Origin: Eucalyptus grandis
Lineage: Eukaryota > Streptophyta > Magnoliopsida > Myrtales > Myrtaceae
Reading direction: 5' to 3'
Length of the DNA stretch: 64,000 nt
Assembly: GCF_016545825.1 (NCBI RefSeq)
Contig: NC_052619.1
Location: 48,687,090 to 48,751,089 of the forward strand
Positions 35,335 to 46,888 of this stretch are shown here, piece after piece. The number at the start of each line of letters is the position of its first letter. The stretch's first letter is position 1. Position numbers and translations under genes: made by a program. The notes under the pieces are model-generated. The model was not told where the DNA came from and made no database searches. It worked only from the letters and a program-made list of their open reading frames with translations.

Positions 35335-35545
35335 TATAGTCCGTGAAGGGGCCTTGTATTTGCAAGTAGTCATCTTGCAAGCGGTCCGCCCGCGTATCCC
35401 GGAACCAGCCGGTACGCTATGGGGCTCCCAATTCTGGTCATCTTTGCCGAGTTCTCCACCAGCAGCTCCAAGGGCGTTGTGCCAGATGGATTCTATTGTC
35501 CGATTTGGTCTTGGCTGTCTCCTTCTCGACGGTCCAATAACTCAC
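35335..35545 (-). pseudogene. CuAO copy 2, last exon (cut by E1)
   Basis: On the minus strand SYWTVEKETAKTKSDN, TPLELLVENSAK, IAYRLVPG and DDYLQIQGPFTDY can be read, but only by changing frame at least twice (one G is missing near 35489 compared with copy 3). This is the C-terminal catalytic-domain segment of CuAO. It stops abruptly at the E1 LTR. Its continuation is absent from the far side of E1 at 5512. Confidence 0.75.
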
Positions 35546-36939
35546 CGGTTATAATAAAGTTGGGTACAAGGTCCAGATCTACAACCTACCCATCCTGGAT
35601 CCAATCACCCCTAAATACTGCTACTCAACTCTACATTCTCTCTCTCCTTGAGATGTTGACCCACGTGAATGAGCATTATTGTAATTTTATTGGAGCAATG
35701 CACCTCCAGGATATACGAAAACTAGGTGCGGCGACATGCTAGCCACTTACGCTAGCCGCCTCTCCCAAATTTAGCGAGAGGCACAATCTATGGTTCAAGA
35801 ATGGTTGTCTTATTTCAGCCGATTTTTTCTACTTAAAAATTTAATCTAGGCTAGTTACAAACAATTTCTAGCACTTACTTTAAACCAGCACATCTCACAT
35901 TGATAGTGCTACAAGAATGAAACTCCCCTGCCCAAAAAATAAAAGGTAAAGACACATTGCATGTTTGTTTAGTTTCAATTAAATATTCTTAATTATGTTA
36001 ATAGTATATAGATGAAATATTATGCATGATTTACTCAAAATGAAAGAGCTACAACTACTAGAGGCAATTCTAAGCAAGCCAACTGAAACAATGCCTATCG
36101 TAATCAATCATGTCTGGATGATGAATTAGAACATAACAAATTGATTATTTAGTAAATAATGCGGCACATTCTGAATGTCTTATCTCATTAGTAGCACATG
36201 CAGGTTTACTCCTGCTATTGAATAATCCCTTGCGCATAACGTGTCTAAGTAGACTCGGACTTAGGTCACACATTTGCAAACTTGCTACACTGATGTTCTT
36301 CGTCCGGGATGAGCTAAAACATTGAATTTGAAAATCTCTAGGGACTCTGATAAGATCACTCCAATTTTCAGAAAAAGATCATCTCTAGGGCTTGCAGCTC
36401 AGAATGACCTGTTGATTAATTTGGTATGAAGATCCGAAGTGACAAAGAAATTGCTGATTAATTTACATGAAGCTCAATAGACGACATGTATTTACCCTTT
36501 TTTCTTATCGTTATTTTCCTTTTCGATCATCAATTTCCGCAATTTGACTTGAGCCTAGATTCCAAGTTATGCAAAAGGATCGTCAAAATATTAACACAGA
36601 CATTAAATCACACGTTTTAAATTTCCGTCAGTATTTCGCCCAAAAAAAAAAAAAAATCTTCCGTTAGTATGATCCACAAAATGTGACAGTGTGAAGTTCG
36701 GAAATATGGATCCAAACAGGGAAAAGGCAGCTATGAATTGACAACGACAAACCCCTCCTACTACATGTAGAAATTTCTATATTGAAAAGACGAGTAACCC
36801 ATTAGGAAAGATTTTTACGAAACTAGGTCAAGAATGGACGCGTCATAGATTTAAATTCAATGGCACCCTCGAAACAACTTCAACTTTCTAATGATGAGAA
36901 GATTGTCTAAAAATCTTAAACCTATTACACTTTTATCAA
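35546..36939. other. Intergenic or intronic sequence of CuAO copy 2
   Basis: I see no gene, RNA or repeat that I recognise here. The CuAO exon that should lie between exon 4 and the last exon (copper-ligand HxH region) is not found. A poly-A run is at 36641-36656. Confidence 0.5.
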
Positions 36940-37168
36940 ATTAATCATAAACCTTTTAATTTTACTAATTGAATCGTGAATATTTTCACATTTTGCCAAT
37001 TGAGTTCATCCGGTCAGTTTTAGTCGTAAATCGTTTATGCAGATGCTGTCGGTTTATGTGGCATGACCGTTGCCGATGTAAATAATTTTTAACAATTTTC
37101 AATTTTTTTAATTTTTCTTTTGTTCTTTTTTTTTTTTTTTTTTTTTTGCCAAAAAAAAACAAAAAGAT

Positions 37169-37766
37169 TTAACAACGGACCTCAAATTTGATTGATCCAC
37201 TTGGCTTGAATTCCCAATGAAGAATGTAGTCATAATTGCCGACCGTAGACACCGACCTTACCACCAGGCTCATGTCCGATCTGACCTCTCTTACCTGAAA
37301 GATCAGCAAACATTAGAGTTTTCAAAGTTTTCCTTAAACCCTAAAAGATTGAAAGGACCAAAAACTAAAGATTGTAGAGTGTTAACAATTAGACTCACTG
37401 ACTGTCTCATTCGAAATTTCAATCTCAGTGTGTCGCCACATGATGTTTCCTGCATACTTTTCAAACACACAAGTTACATTCGATATCTTTACAGGGGTAC
37501 CATCTTGGCCCGCGTAGAATCCGTCCATGAATATCGCATTATTGGGGCAATCCACCCCCGGCTGGAGCGACACTGCGGACAATCCGAACCCAAATTCCCC
37601 GCAATCAAAATAGGTCTTGTAGTACCACTCTTCCGTTGGGTTCATATAGGGCACAAAGACCTCAGACACGTAGGCTCTATATAGTACCTGTCAATATTTG
37701 CCCTTCTCGAGATCGTAGATCGATGCTAGCGAGATGATTGGACCGACTCGGGCGTCGAACCCAATT
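37169..37766 (-). pseudogene. CuAO copy 2, exons 3 and 4
   Basis: The text is nearly the same as copy 1. Exon 3 (37766-37403) is 5' truncated and has a CGA-to-TGA nonsense change at 37691-37693, in the equivalent of GKYRQVLYR. Exon 4 starts at 37294 and reads [12 protein letters not shown] and [10 protein letters not shown]. The topaquinone Tyr context is kept, but the following Asp has become His. Exons 1-2 are deleted. It cannot make an amine oxidase. Confidence 0.85.
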
Positions 37767-39414
37767 TTTGAAAGAGCGAATCACTCAATAATTTATAATT
37801 TTCTTTTTATAGTCGTGAAGAGATTATTATTCTCATGGGATCTGTCACCCAATTATTTATCTTCTTTTTTTCTATGGTTTCTCGAGAGAGATCCATGGCA
37901 TATAGAGTCATGTTGGCTCGCAGCAACAATGAATGGGCTTTCAATGGAGAGGTTTACGGCAGGGATTGTGGGCGAGTGCTTAGAGCTATTGCGGCTACAT
38001 AGACTAGGGCTGGGGACAAGAAGAATTCTTGATAGAAAAAGGGGAAAAAACATTAGAAAACGAGAAAGGAAATGAAAAAGAAAATGATATTGAAACGCGA
38101 TTATCGACTGAATTTGTTGATGTCCCTCCTCAGAACGGACAAGCTTGGATTAGATGCGTCTCATTTAATTAGTTCTCATATCGTGTCAGAAATTCCTAAA
38201 ACAAAAGCTACCTTTTTGAAAATGTTAAATAAATGAAGGATGAAAAAAACACATAAATTGTTTACCCCAATTGCTATATTACAAACTTGAAGACAGGCTT
38301 TAAGTAAAAAAAAATGAATAAAAGAACTTTTCAAAGATATTTCTATGAAAATAAAAGGTTTATAGCACCAATCTGCTATATACAAATAATAGGAAAGTGT
38401 ACTCTTATTATACTACCCACATTCATTATCATTGGTTTGAAAAATTGGCCTAACTTTTAAAATCCGCAGTACCCAATCCATGGAAATGAAAGTGAGTTAT
38501 GTAAAAAGAGAAAAAGAGAGAGAGAGAACGAGTGGTGTACCATCTAAAAATTTGTTCGTAAATTCTCTTGATCTCACATGCAGTGTCCACGTAGCGTATC
38601 CATTTATGTATAAATCCGAATGATGCTAAACAACAACTTTACTATTCAGTACGAAATAGTACTCCTAATTTTCTCCTCCCCTATTATTTTTCTCAAACAT
38701 CATCACGCTATTGGGCTGATGTACTTACATAGGCCATATCATATTGCGGGTCTAAATGGCGAGAAAATGTCATTGCGGGTCGGGGGAGTTTCTAACTTTC
38801 TATTGGGCTTAGGGCAACAAAGCTAATAGGAGGTCCCGAAAGCTGGATTCCTCTTGAGGAAATTGGTGGACTGGATCTCAAGCCCCGGTGCTCAAGACGG
38901 GCATTATCGGGACGTCCTCTTCGCGGGGCACGCGCTGGTACGCCATCGTATGTTACAGGACTGTGTGTCCTCGTTCTCGATTTTCCTGTTCTTGCAAACC
39001 CCCAACCCCCGAGAACAAAGAAGACGGAGTTGGAATCGATCGAGCCTGTTTCTAATCATTTGATTGACTCAAGCTTAATCGGTGATGAACGAATCCTCGG
39101 TTGTTATCGGCCATTGTGTCCATTTTGTGGTGTGTTCATTGATACTACACGACACATGTAGAGATTCGATTAGCTATACAATTGATGGCAGGTTGGTTCT
39201 CACTTTGGAACCTGGAATTGGACTGAGTAGGATCAGTACCCAATTTGTGGAATTAGGAACTAGATCGATCCAATTCCAATCCAGTTCTAGAGTCAGTCCT
39301 GGAACTGGTGATTTCTTTTCTCTTTTTTAGTTTATTCTATTCCCTACATATGAGAGTTTCCCAAAATTAAAAGAAAAATAATAATTTTACTAATGCTTAT
39401 GAATAAAAAAGTAA

Positions 39415-39479
<65 letters not shown>
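39415..39479 (+). repeat. (AAT)n microsatellite
   Basis: About 21 uninterrupted AAT units. The matching place in block A (about 5310) has only three or four, so it expanded after the duplication. Confidence 0.95.
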
Positions 39480-39481
<2 letters not shown>

Positions 39482-39652
39482 CTTGACCAATCTAATTGGT
39501 CCGTTTCTTTATGTGAAATCAAGGATCGGACTGGTCCCCTCAGGAACTATATAGAATCGATTGGTTTGGTCTGATCCAATTCTAGGGTTAGACCAAGACT
39601 CATGCAAACCCTTATTTCTGGTGATGTTACGTTATTGCTGAAAAGAAAACCC

Positions 39653-39957
39653 TCAACCACTATTATAATGGTGGTTATGAAAAATCAACCTAAGGCTCCA
39701 AATAGCCAATGAATCATCCCGCGGCTTTGATCGGAGAGAGAATGGCCCTCCCACCCATTTCTCCGACTTGTTATAAGGGGTCACCCCCAAATTATAGTCC
39801 GTGAAGGCACCTCGTATTTGCAAGTAGTCATCTTGCGATTCTGGTCTTCTTCGCCGGGTTCTCCACCAGCAGCTCCAAGGGCGTCGTGCCCAGATGGATT
39901 CCATTGTCCGATTTGGTCTTGGCCGTCTCCTTCTCGACGGTCCAATAACTCTTCCTC
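39653..39957 (-). pseudogene. CuAO copy 3, last exon fragment
   Basis: The minus strand reads SPRKSYWTVEKETAKTKSDN, then TTPLELLVENPAKKTRI. After a deletion and frame change it continues DDYLQIRGAFTDYNLG, VTPYNKSEKWVGGPFSL and DDSLAIWS. These are the C-terminal segment of plant CuAO. The GYRLVPGP stretch is missing and the final HHVPCQEDFPVMP-type region is absent. The 5' side of the exon stops at 39957, where unrelated sequence begins. Confidence 0.75.
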
Positions 39958-40700
39958 GGTGAAATGTGTAAGAATTTTTCTAATTGTGGACTATATTAAT
40001 TGATATTGTAATTTACCGTTTAACGTTTACCGTTTTACGGGGTTTGGTCTAAGGTGAGATAGAAGGTTTCTTAATTAGTCTAATATGGGCTGGCTAGTGT
40101 GGGCCAAGTTCTGGCCCGTAATGAGAGGGACCTGGCTGGAAACTCTATAAATAGTGCTCAAGTCTCTCCTCTAACCCTAATTCTCACATTATCCTCACCT
40201 AAGGGGCGTTTACCTAACGCTACACGTGAAGGAGCCGCCTCATTGAGCCAGTGATACGGAGGGCAATAGAGGAGAAGGACTTGCGGGTGGAACATTGTGT
40301 TTCCGCTTCCGTTTCAAGAACAATGGATCCCAAAACAGATGCGTTAATCTTTGTACTCGATCATGCATGTTCTTGTTCTAGTTATGGAGATCTTGGGGTT
40401 ACGCAATTTGCGTCCAACAAAGTGTTCTCGGCGGTTCTCTTTGTGATGAGATTGGCTTTTGACGAAGGAGTTGGCTTCACCATCAATGTCCAGGTCGAGA
40501 TAGTAAGTCAACAAGTGACCGTGGATGACATCCGACTGTGTTTTGTGCCAACAATGTGCCGTGAGGATCTTCTCTTATCTGATCGGTTGTGCTGTATTCC
40601 ACAGCTTTGACCTGCGCTATTTTAGCAAGGGTGACCTGCATGGTGGGTCGGTGAACTCAATGAATGGCCCTATATAAGTAACATAAAAGAGCGGACTTTT
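39958..40700 (+). other. LTR-like sequence with TATA box and an unexplained ORF
   Basis: It begins at the break in the CuAO exon (TGTGTAAGAATTTTTC). TATAAATAG lies at 40146-40154, followed by a CTAACCCTAATTCTC leader, which resembles a plant LTR promoter. An open frame of 119 codons (40251-40610) contains MDPKTDALIFVLDHACSC and matches nothing I know. No LTR partner or target duplication was found. The identity is a guess. Confidence 0.3.
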
Positions 40701-41237
40701 GAGTTTGGTCCTGTTTTTCATTTCATTTAGCAAATCAGCAGGTGAGTATGCGACTGATTTGAACATATATTGTGAATTGTTTTATAGTAGCAAGAAAAGA
40801 AATGGGGTACTATCATAAAATTTACAATCAGGTCACGGAACTTTGATTTCAATCGTCCGGCACCATGAACTTTTTAATTTTTTTCGCTTTCAATCAGTTG
40901 GGTCAAAAAATTTCTATCATGGCATCCATGTGGCAATGAGGTGGCATATGGAAAATCTGTCATGCGTCCGACCCAGTAGCAGCTTGCTAAAAAATTAATT
41001 GGATTCCAGTCAAAGTGCATTAATTGCAAAAGAAGCTTGGGATATTTTTTTATTTAGCTCAAAACTTAGTTATCAAATTGCAAACTCTACTAGCTAAAAT
41101 GCGCTCGCTCCAAATGAAATTCACCTAACGAAAAATGCCTATATATTATTATTCACGTGTAATACGCAAACAATAGGTATCTCGCCAAAAAAATCTAAGT
41201 ACTTTTTACCATATACATTTATCATGAGAAAATTTAC

Positions 41238-42856
41238 CTTGAAATTGATGGATCCGGTGGGCTCGCTAGCATCCTCACCACAAAGCTCACTTCTAGCATC
41301 ACTGCTCTCACCTGCAAGGTTGAACCGCACATATCAATCATCACTATCATAATATAATTGCTAAGGACAAAAATATTTTACCAAAAGCTGGATTTCATTG
41401 TTAAATAATCTGCAAATGTCAGTCCAAGATAAACCGGTCTATCTCATTTAATTTACTTATAATTACATGTCACGTTATTCAAAAGAATACGATTGGACGC
41501 CCCTCTTGATCAAATGGGGACTACTTCTATTCAATTTCTATAAGCCCCGCAAGTACGTAAAAGTGCTGCTATAAGTACTTACGGTTACGTCCGGAATTGC
41601 CCCTTCGCCATGGCGCGACATCAGATCCCCCGAACGCCCTTAAAAAATGCAGGAGAGATTGGGAACTTTCACCGGCACGCCACCGGAACTCGCGTAGTAA
41701 CCATCAAAAAGGCCACACTGGCCGGGCAATCGGCGAGCGGCTCCAGTGACACCGCCTGTTGGCCTATGCCATATCCACCGGCACTGAAGGTGTCGCAGTC
41801 CTCATTTAGGTTCATGTACGGTACGAATACCTCGGCAATGAATCCTCTGTACAATACTCCGCGATGCTAGAGAGAATACCGGTCCCCCTCAGACATCGAA
41901 CCCAACATGAAAGATCCAGTTTTTCCAACTAATCGTAAATGCAAACCAAAATCAAAGACAAAATCTGATGGTGATTCACAACGCTAAACGCGTTTAAGCC
42001 AATGTCGTATAGCAACCCATCTAACGTGTTACATCACTTGGAAAATCAAATTTGATTTTTGTCCTAGTGTCCTTTGCTAACATCTTTCCTTATTTCAAAT
42101 TAGCGGAAAACAAGCAATGTAAACGTAGCACGCAGATTAGCATGTTCGTAGTCCACAATGTGCAATGAATCACTAATCTGACCGTATTGCCGTTGATCTC
42201 GAATTAACGGGCCATCACCGGCTGCCCGACCACCACACCCTGTTCGGCTTCCGCCAATTCCCTGATCGGTAATCCGTCCCCTTGGCTTTTGGGAAACCGA
42301 CCTATCCTTATATTGAACCATTCTCATCTCGTCGAAATCGGCAACTATTGTTATGCCCTCCACCGGCCTCATATAAAAAATTAGGAGTGCCCTCGGCATT
42401 GTTGCACACGAGCTTCGTCGTCCTCCCCACCGTTTCCGGTTTCCCGAACCACCCCACCGAAAAGGCTCGGCACACAATGTCACTTAAGTTCAACCCCTCT
42501 TGTTTGCCGACTCCTCGAAGGGGGCCTACCCGAGTGGCAACTCCTCGGCAGCTGAAATATCGTCCTTGCTTTCCATGAGGAGGCCGTGGCCGGTGAATAC
42601 TTGATCGTCTCCGATCGAGTTAGAAGACACATCGACAACGATTTAGTGGATTTGACAATCAATGAAGGCCACAACGGAGGCCGAGGCGGGGCGACAGCGG
42701 TTCGGTTGGAGAGCCATGAGTAGACGATGGACTTGTCCGGCTCGTGGAGGCCCACGTATTGGAAGGATAGTTGGTGCGGTTCGTTGTCGGGAGGACTGAA
42801 TCGGCGTTGATGGAGCATGCGAGTTCAAGATCTGAGGGAGTAAAAGTTCTCAGCAT
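41238..42856 (-). pseudogene. CuAO copy 3, exons 1-4 remnants
   Basis: Broken CuAO text runs 5' to 3' on the minus strand: LRTFTPSDLEL, SFQYVGLHEPDKSIVYSW, VVAFIDCQIH followed by an in-frame TAA, VVDVSSNSIGDDQVFTGHG, MNLSDIVCRAFSVGWFGKPE, then YRGFIAEVFVPYMNLNED and SLEPLADCPA (41669-41854). At 41312-41238 there is a last piece, SFVVRMLA, fused to PTGSINFK. Several frame changes are needed. The NYDY topaquinone segment is deleted in that last exon. It is more diverged from copy 1 than copy 2 is, so it is an older paralogue. Confidence 0.8.
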
Positions 42857-43820
42857 ATACCCTTCATTTTACATGCCTCAAGTCAAGCTCGTTTGCAGTA
42901 GTGAATATACATGAAAACAAGCGATAAAGAAGAGGCCTATGGTGAATCTTCAGCACCTTTATTTCCAGCCTATATAGATCATGTTGCTCTAACCAAAGTC
43001 CGCAAGCAATATCACACCTCACGGGCTCTGAGCTCACTCTTTCAGCAGTCTGAAAACCTCTAGAAAACTCCGATGAATGTCACTACCGCAAAAACAAGAA
43101 ACAGCACTCCACCCAAATAGCCAACCACTTTGAAAACATGAACAGCAAAAAACCAGTCATGGTCAAAACAAGTGAGTTCGCTTTGGGCATGGATCTTTTC
43201 GCAACGTGCAGCAACTACAGCTACTTGGGTGGAAAATTGAAATCTCTTGGAGCAACATACGTCCATTATTCATCTAGCTGTATGCAGTACAGTGCACATC
43301 TTCGGCCTGATGTCTTAGTACCAGAACCATACTGCATAATGAAGTAGAATTTTTTCAATCAAAGAGCAACAAGTACATAAGTGGAATTCTTTGATCTTTT
43401 CCAAAGTGGATATTGGGAACACACCCTTCTGCATTTAGGTTGAGAATGTACTATAAAACAGAGAGGGTAGTCAAATAGCAAGCCACCAAGAAGATAGCAT
43501 ATTCTGTGGGGGAATAGAGAGAGGAGGAGGAGGAAGAGGCACGAAGGGCCTCTCCAACCCTTCAGGATCCTGGCATCAAAAGACAATCCTTCTGGAATAT
43601 AAGAGTAAGAACAAAGTCATATTCTATGATTTCCAATCTTTCCTGAGACAAAGAAATGGATTCACGTAGAGTTAATACGAGAAAAAAGATATCCCATACA
43701 CTCACATTTAGTTGCTAAAAAGGTAGATCGATTTATAGATGATGTGCAGCAACTTGATTTCCATTCACAATAAATAACATACGGCCTAGTCAAGGCTGTG
43801 GCAAAGCCCCAATACATGTA
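42857..43820. other. Spacer with a possible tail-anchor exon
   Basis: No certain gene. A minus-strand open frame at 43266-43060 ends in a hydrophobic stretch (VVGYLGGVLFLVFAVVTFIG) just before its stop. It could be a C-terminal membrane anchor belonging to the VAP27-like locus upstream, but I could not join it to those exons. Confidence 0.25.
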
Positions 43821-45493
43821 TTAGATACAATGCCATCTCAATCCAGAAAGACAATAAAGTGACATATTGATGTTTTCTGACATGAGAAAAGGTGACGCAT
43901 TTTCAACTCCAACAGGTGAGATATCCTTTGGGATGGTAGTCTCAGAAGATGAATGATTCCATTGGACTGATGGTGATTCCATTGGACTGGTTAGAACTGC
44001 CTTTATCTTCCTCTCATCAATGTATTTACCACTTTCTTTATCTATCTGAAAATTTAAAAGAAAATTTCTCGAGTTACTTGACCTGAAAGATTATGGAACA
44101 TATAGTAGCAAAACCTACCATGTCAGCAGTCCTGTTCACCTGTATCAAAAACTTGTCTTTGCACTACAGGACAGTTGGAGCTACCTGCCGTGCTTACATG
44201 GTAACTACATCAAATGGAAGATAGGATGAAAGGCCTACTCCAATTCTTTTGAAGTATCAAGACATAGCTTCTGAGGCCTGTCGTGGTTTTCCTTTATCTC
44301 AATGTATGTTAGGCTACTATGGTAGGCATTCAAAATCTTATTCAAAGATGATCCTTGCTGCAATTAGACTGACTCTACCTTAAGCAGTTCGTAACCCAAC
44401 AGTAATACAGTCCAACTGACATGTCATGACCAAGAAATTGCAGAAGAATTATTTAGTTGATTTAGGTACTGTAGGCGTGTCCCTCCTCACAAGTATGTTA
44501 GTGGCTTTAATAAGTATGTGAACATGATGCTCCTCAGACTCGAGCAGCACAATTTTGAATCAGATGCTCCATTTGGCTTGATGATGCCTACATTTGGCCG
44601 CACACAGTATTTCTTCAAAGATGTAGACTTAACCTGGAATGTTTTTGATATCCAGTATAAAGCTCATAATGTTTCTCCATAGTAGAGAGCTTTTAATGCA
44701 TTGATGTCCTACTCTGAAATTTAATTTACATCACGAGAATACAGGATTGAAAGAAATTTGTTCGCCCACCATACCTAAAAAAAAGTAAAGCACGATCATG
44801 GTGAATGAAAAGGTCCAAAAAATCCTCACCTTGAAAGCAACATACCGATCAGTCTTGTTGCGTAGCGGAATCAAGCATGAGCTTTGTTTACTCAACTCAA
44901 CTGCATAAACATGGAGAAGAGGCTTAGATAAAAGAACTTAACGGGGCACGACATGAGAGTCGGATGTGATGAAATGGACCATCATACATTTTCTTTGAAG
45001 ACATAATGCAGCAACGAAATCTCATTTTGCGTGTTGGTTTTCTCTACCGATCATTATTAGTCATTTGGTTACAACACTCACTTACTTACTTTATCTCCAG
45101 AAAGAAATTCACCTCACAAAGCATTCTAAGAGTTTGTGGTGCGAGGATAGAAACTATGCAAAAAGAAAGAACCTGACCAAATATTCGAAAACAACACAAG
45201 GAAAAGAATTTGAAAAATAGGGCGATCAATAACCGATTCATACTTGCCATTGAAGCTCTTATTTAACATATTTCTTTTACCATTATTTACGATGTTGAAC
45301 CACAAATTCTCAAGCAAATTATTGTAGAACAAAGAAATATCATCCCCTTCAGTTATTGCCTAGTAAAACAGGAGGCAAGAAACGCAAATTGAATGTAGCT
45401 CCAAAATAAAAATGAACCAAACACGCAGCACTATATACACCCGCGGATAAACTTGACTTCATGAGGCCAGATCTCCAAGAGCGCTTCAGCCAT
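43821..45493 (-). pseudogene. VAP27-like (MSP-domain) gene, degenerate
   Basis: VAP27 proteins tether the ER to the plasma membrane through an N-terminal MSP domain. Exons I read: 45493-45445 (MAEALLEIWPHEVKFI), 44900-44830 (ELSKQSSCLIPLRNKTDRYV), from 44633 (VKSTSLKKYCVRPNVGIIKP), 44163-44119 (CKDKFLIQVNRTADM) and 44045-43821 (IDKESGKYIDERKIKAVLTS, then a tail and stop). Order and spacing match the family. Two problems suggest a pseudogene. The first intron would need a GC donor (C|GCGGG). In exon 3 the frame slips by one base after GASD, after which FKIVLLESEEHH in the next frame resembles the expected domain. The usual coiled coil and C-terminal anchor are not found downstream. Alternative splicing could rescue it. 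Confidence 0.6.
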
Positions 45494-46888
45494 GATGACG
45501 ACTATATCGCTGATTTACACGAAACAACGGGTCACATAGCAGGGCAACAACAATCAAGCAAAAAGGTCTGCATAAAGCTCAATTTCAAGTACCCATTTAT
45601 GGGTGCGTTTGCTTTGGCTTTTGGGGAAAGCCTTTGGCTAATGTAAAGGCCCTTAGCCTAAAGGAGTTCTGTGAAATGCAAAGATTGTTTGGAAATTTGC
45701 AATCTAAAATGACTTGAGAAGTAACATTGGGAAAATACTATTTGATAAACATATATTTGGAAAGTTTGTTGATGCAATTAATTTAGTTTTTTTAATTTGT
45801 TCAAAATTTAAAAAAAAATAAACAAAATGATGAAAACTTTTATATTTTCGAGTTGAGAGTGATGTAAAATAGACATATTAACAAGTTCAAAAAAAAAAAA
45901 ATTACATGAGAAGTGTCGAAAATAATAGGGCCCTCAGATTTACAAACAGTGAAGAAAGTACAATAACCAATGGGCCAAGTTACTGAGAATATAAAAATAA
46001 AATTTAGTCATTTATGATGTCAAATGAAAAGCCTTATCTAAAACTGGCATATGATAAGAAATGTCTCTTATCAGCACAAAACAATCAGACATGTCTTAGC
46101 TGTGACATGATAGCACCAAAAGTCATATCTTGCTCTTTTCGAATGGACAACTGAGCAGCACTTTGCCTTAAATGACTCCATCAATTTTCCCAACCATGTT
46201 TCATAGCTCAAAAATATTATAAGTGGACTGAACCGCCTAGCACTTCCTGGAGATTGATTGCAGAGCAAGCACCACATAAACACATTCGTGATGGCAACCA
46301 AAATGACATTTTGCTCATGTTCAAAGCCTAAGCATGCAAGAAAATTAAAGAGCTCGGACTCTTGAAGAGCAATGGACTTCTTCTGTGGACCTCAGATTGC
46401 CAACAAGATCGAGGATTAGCCTTAAAAAACTGTTCCTCTCATAAAAATAAGTACAATCACATCTTAATTCACAAAGCAGTGCATGTATTAATATACATGT
46501 CATGGATATTCCAAAGAACTTACAAGAGAAGACAACTCCTAGTAACTGCTGGGTACAATAGAAATGAACATTCAAAGCCCAGGATTATTCCTCGGAAAAA
46601 TGGAAAAGTATGGAACAACAAACTTTGACTTACATCACATGAAGTAAGAATGACATAATAAGTGAATTTAACTATCCCATTATATTCTATTAGCGATGCC
46701 AATGTCTACAGATTCCAGTTCTTCCACGACCTTAGTCCTCAAAGGCTGCTCATTAGGAGTCATTTGGAAGCATTGTAAAGCAAGCTGTGCTATTTGGGAT
46801 GTAGAATCTATATATGTAGGGTATAGAGATGGTATCAATTTGGTTCCCATTTCTGGAAGGTTGCAACATCATAAGCGACCAGTTTCTT
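45494..46888. other. Intergenic, no feature recognised
   Basis: AT-rich sequence with short homopolymer runs. No coding family, RNA or element is recognised on either strand. Confidence 0.5.

Larger units (their letters stand above)
36940..39957. repeat. Duplicated block B (tandem copy of 1-5512)
   Basis: 36940-37766 matches 1-791 and 37780-39660 matches about 3660-5512, in the same orientation. The part equivalent to about 792-3650 (CuAO exons 1-2 and promoter) is deleted at 37762-37780. The right end is the last exon of the next CuAO copy. Confidence 0.85.
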
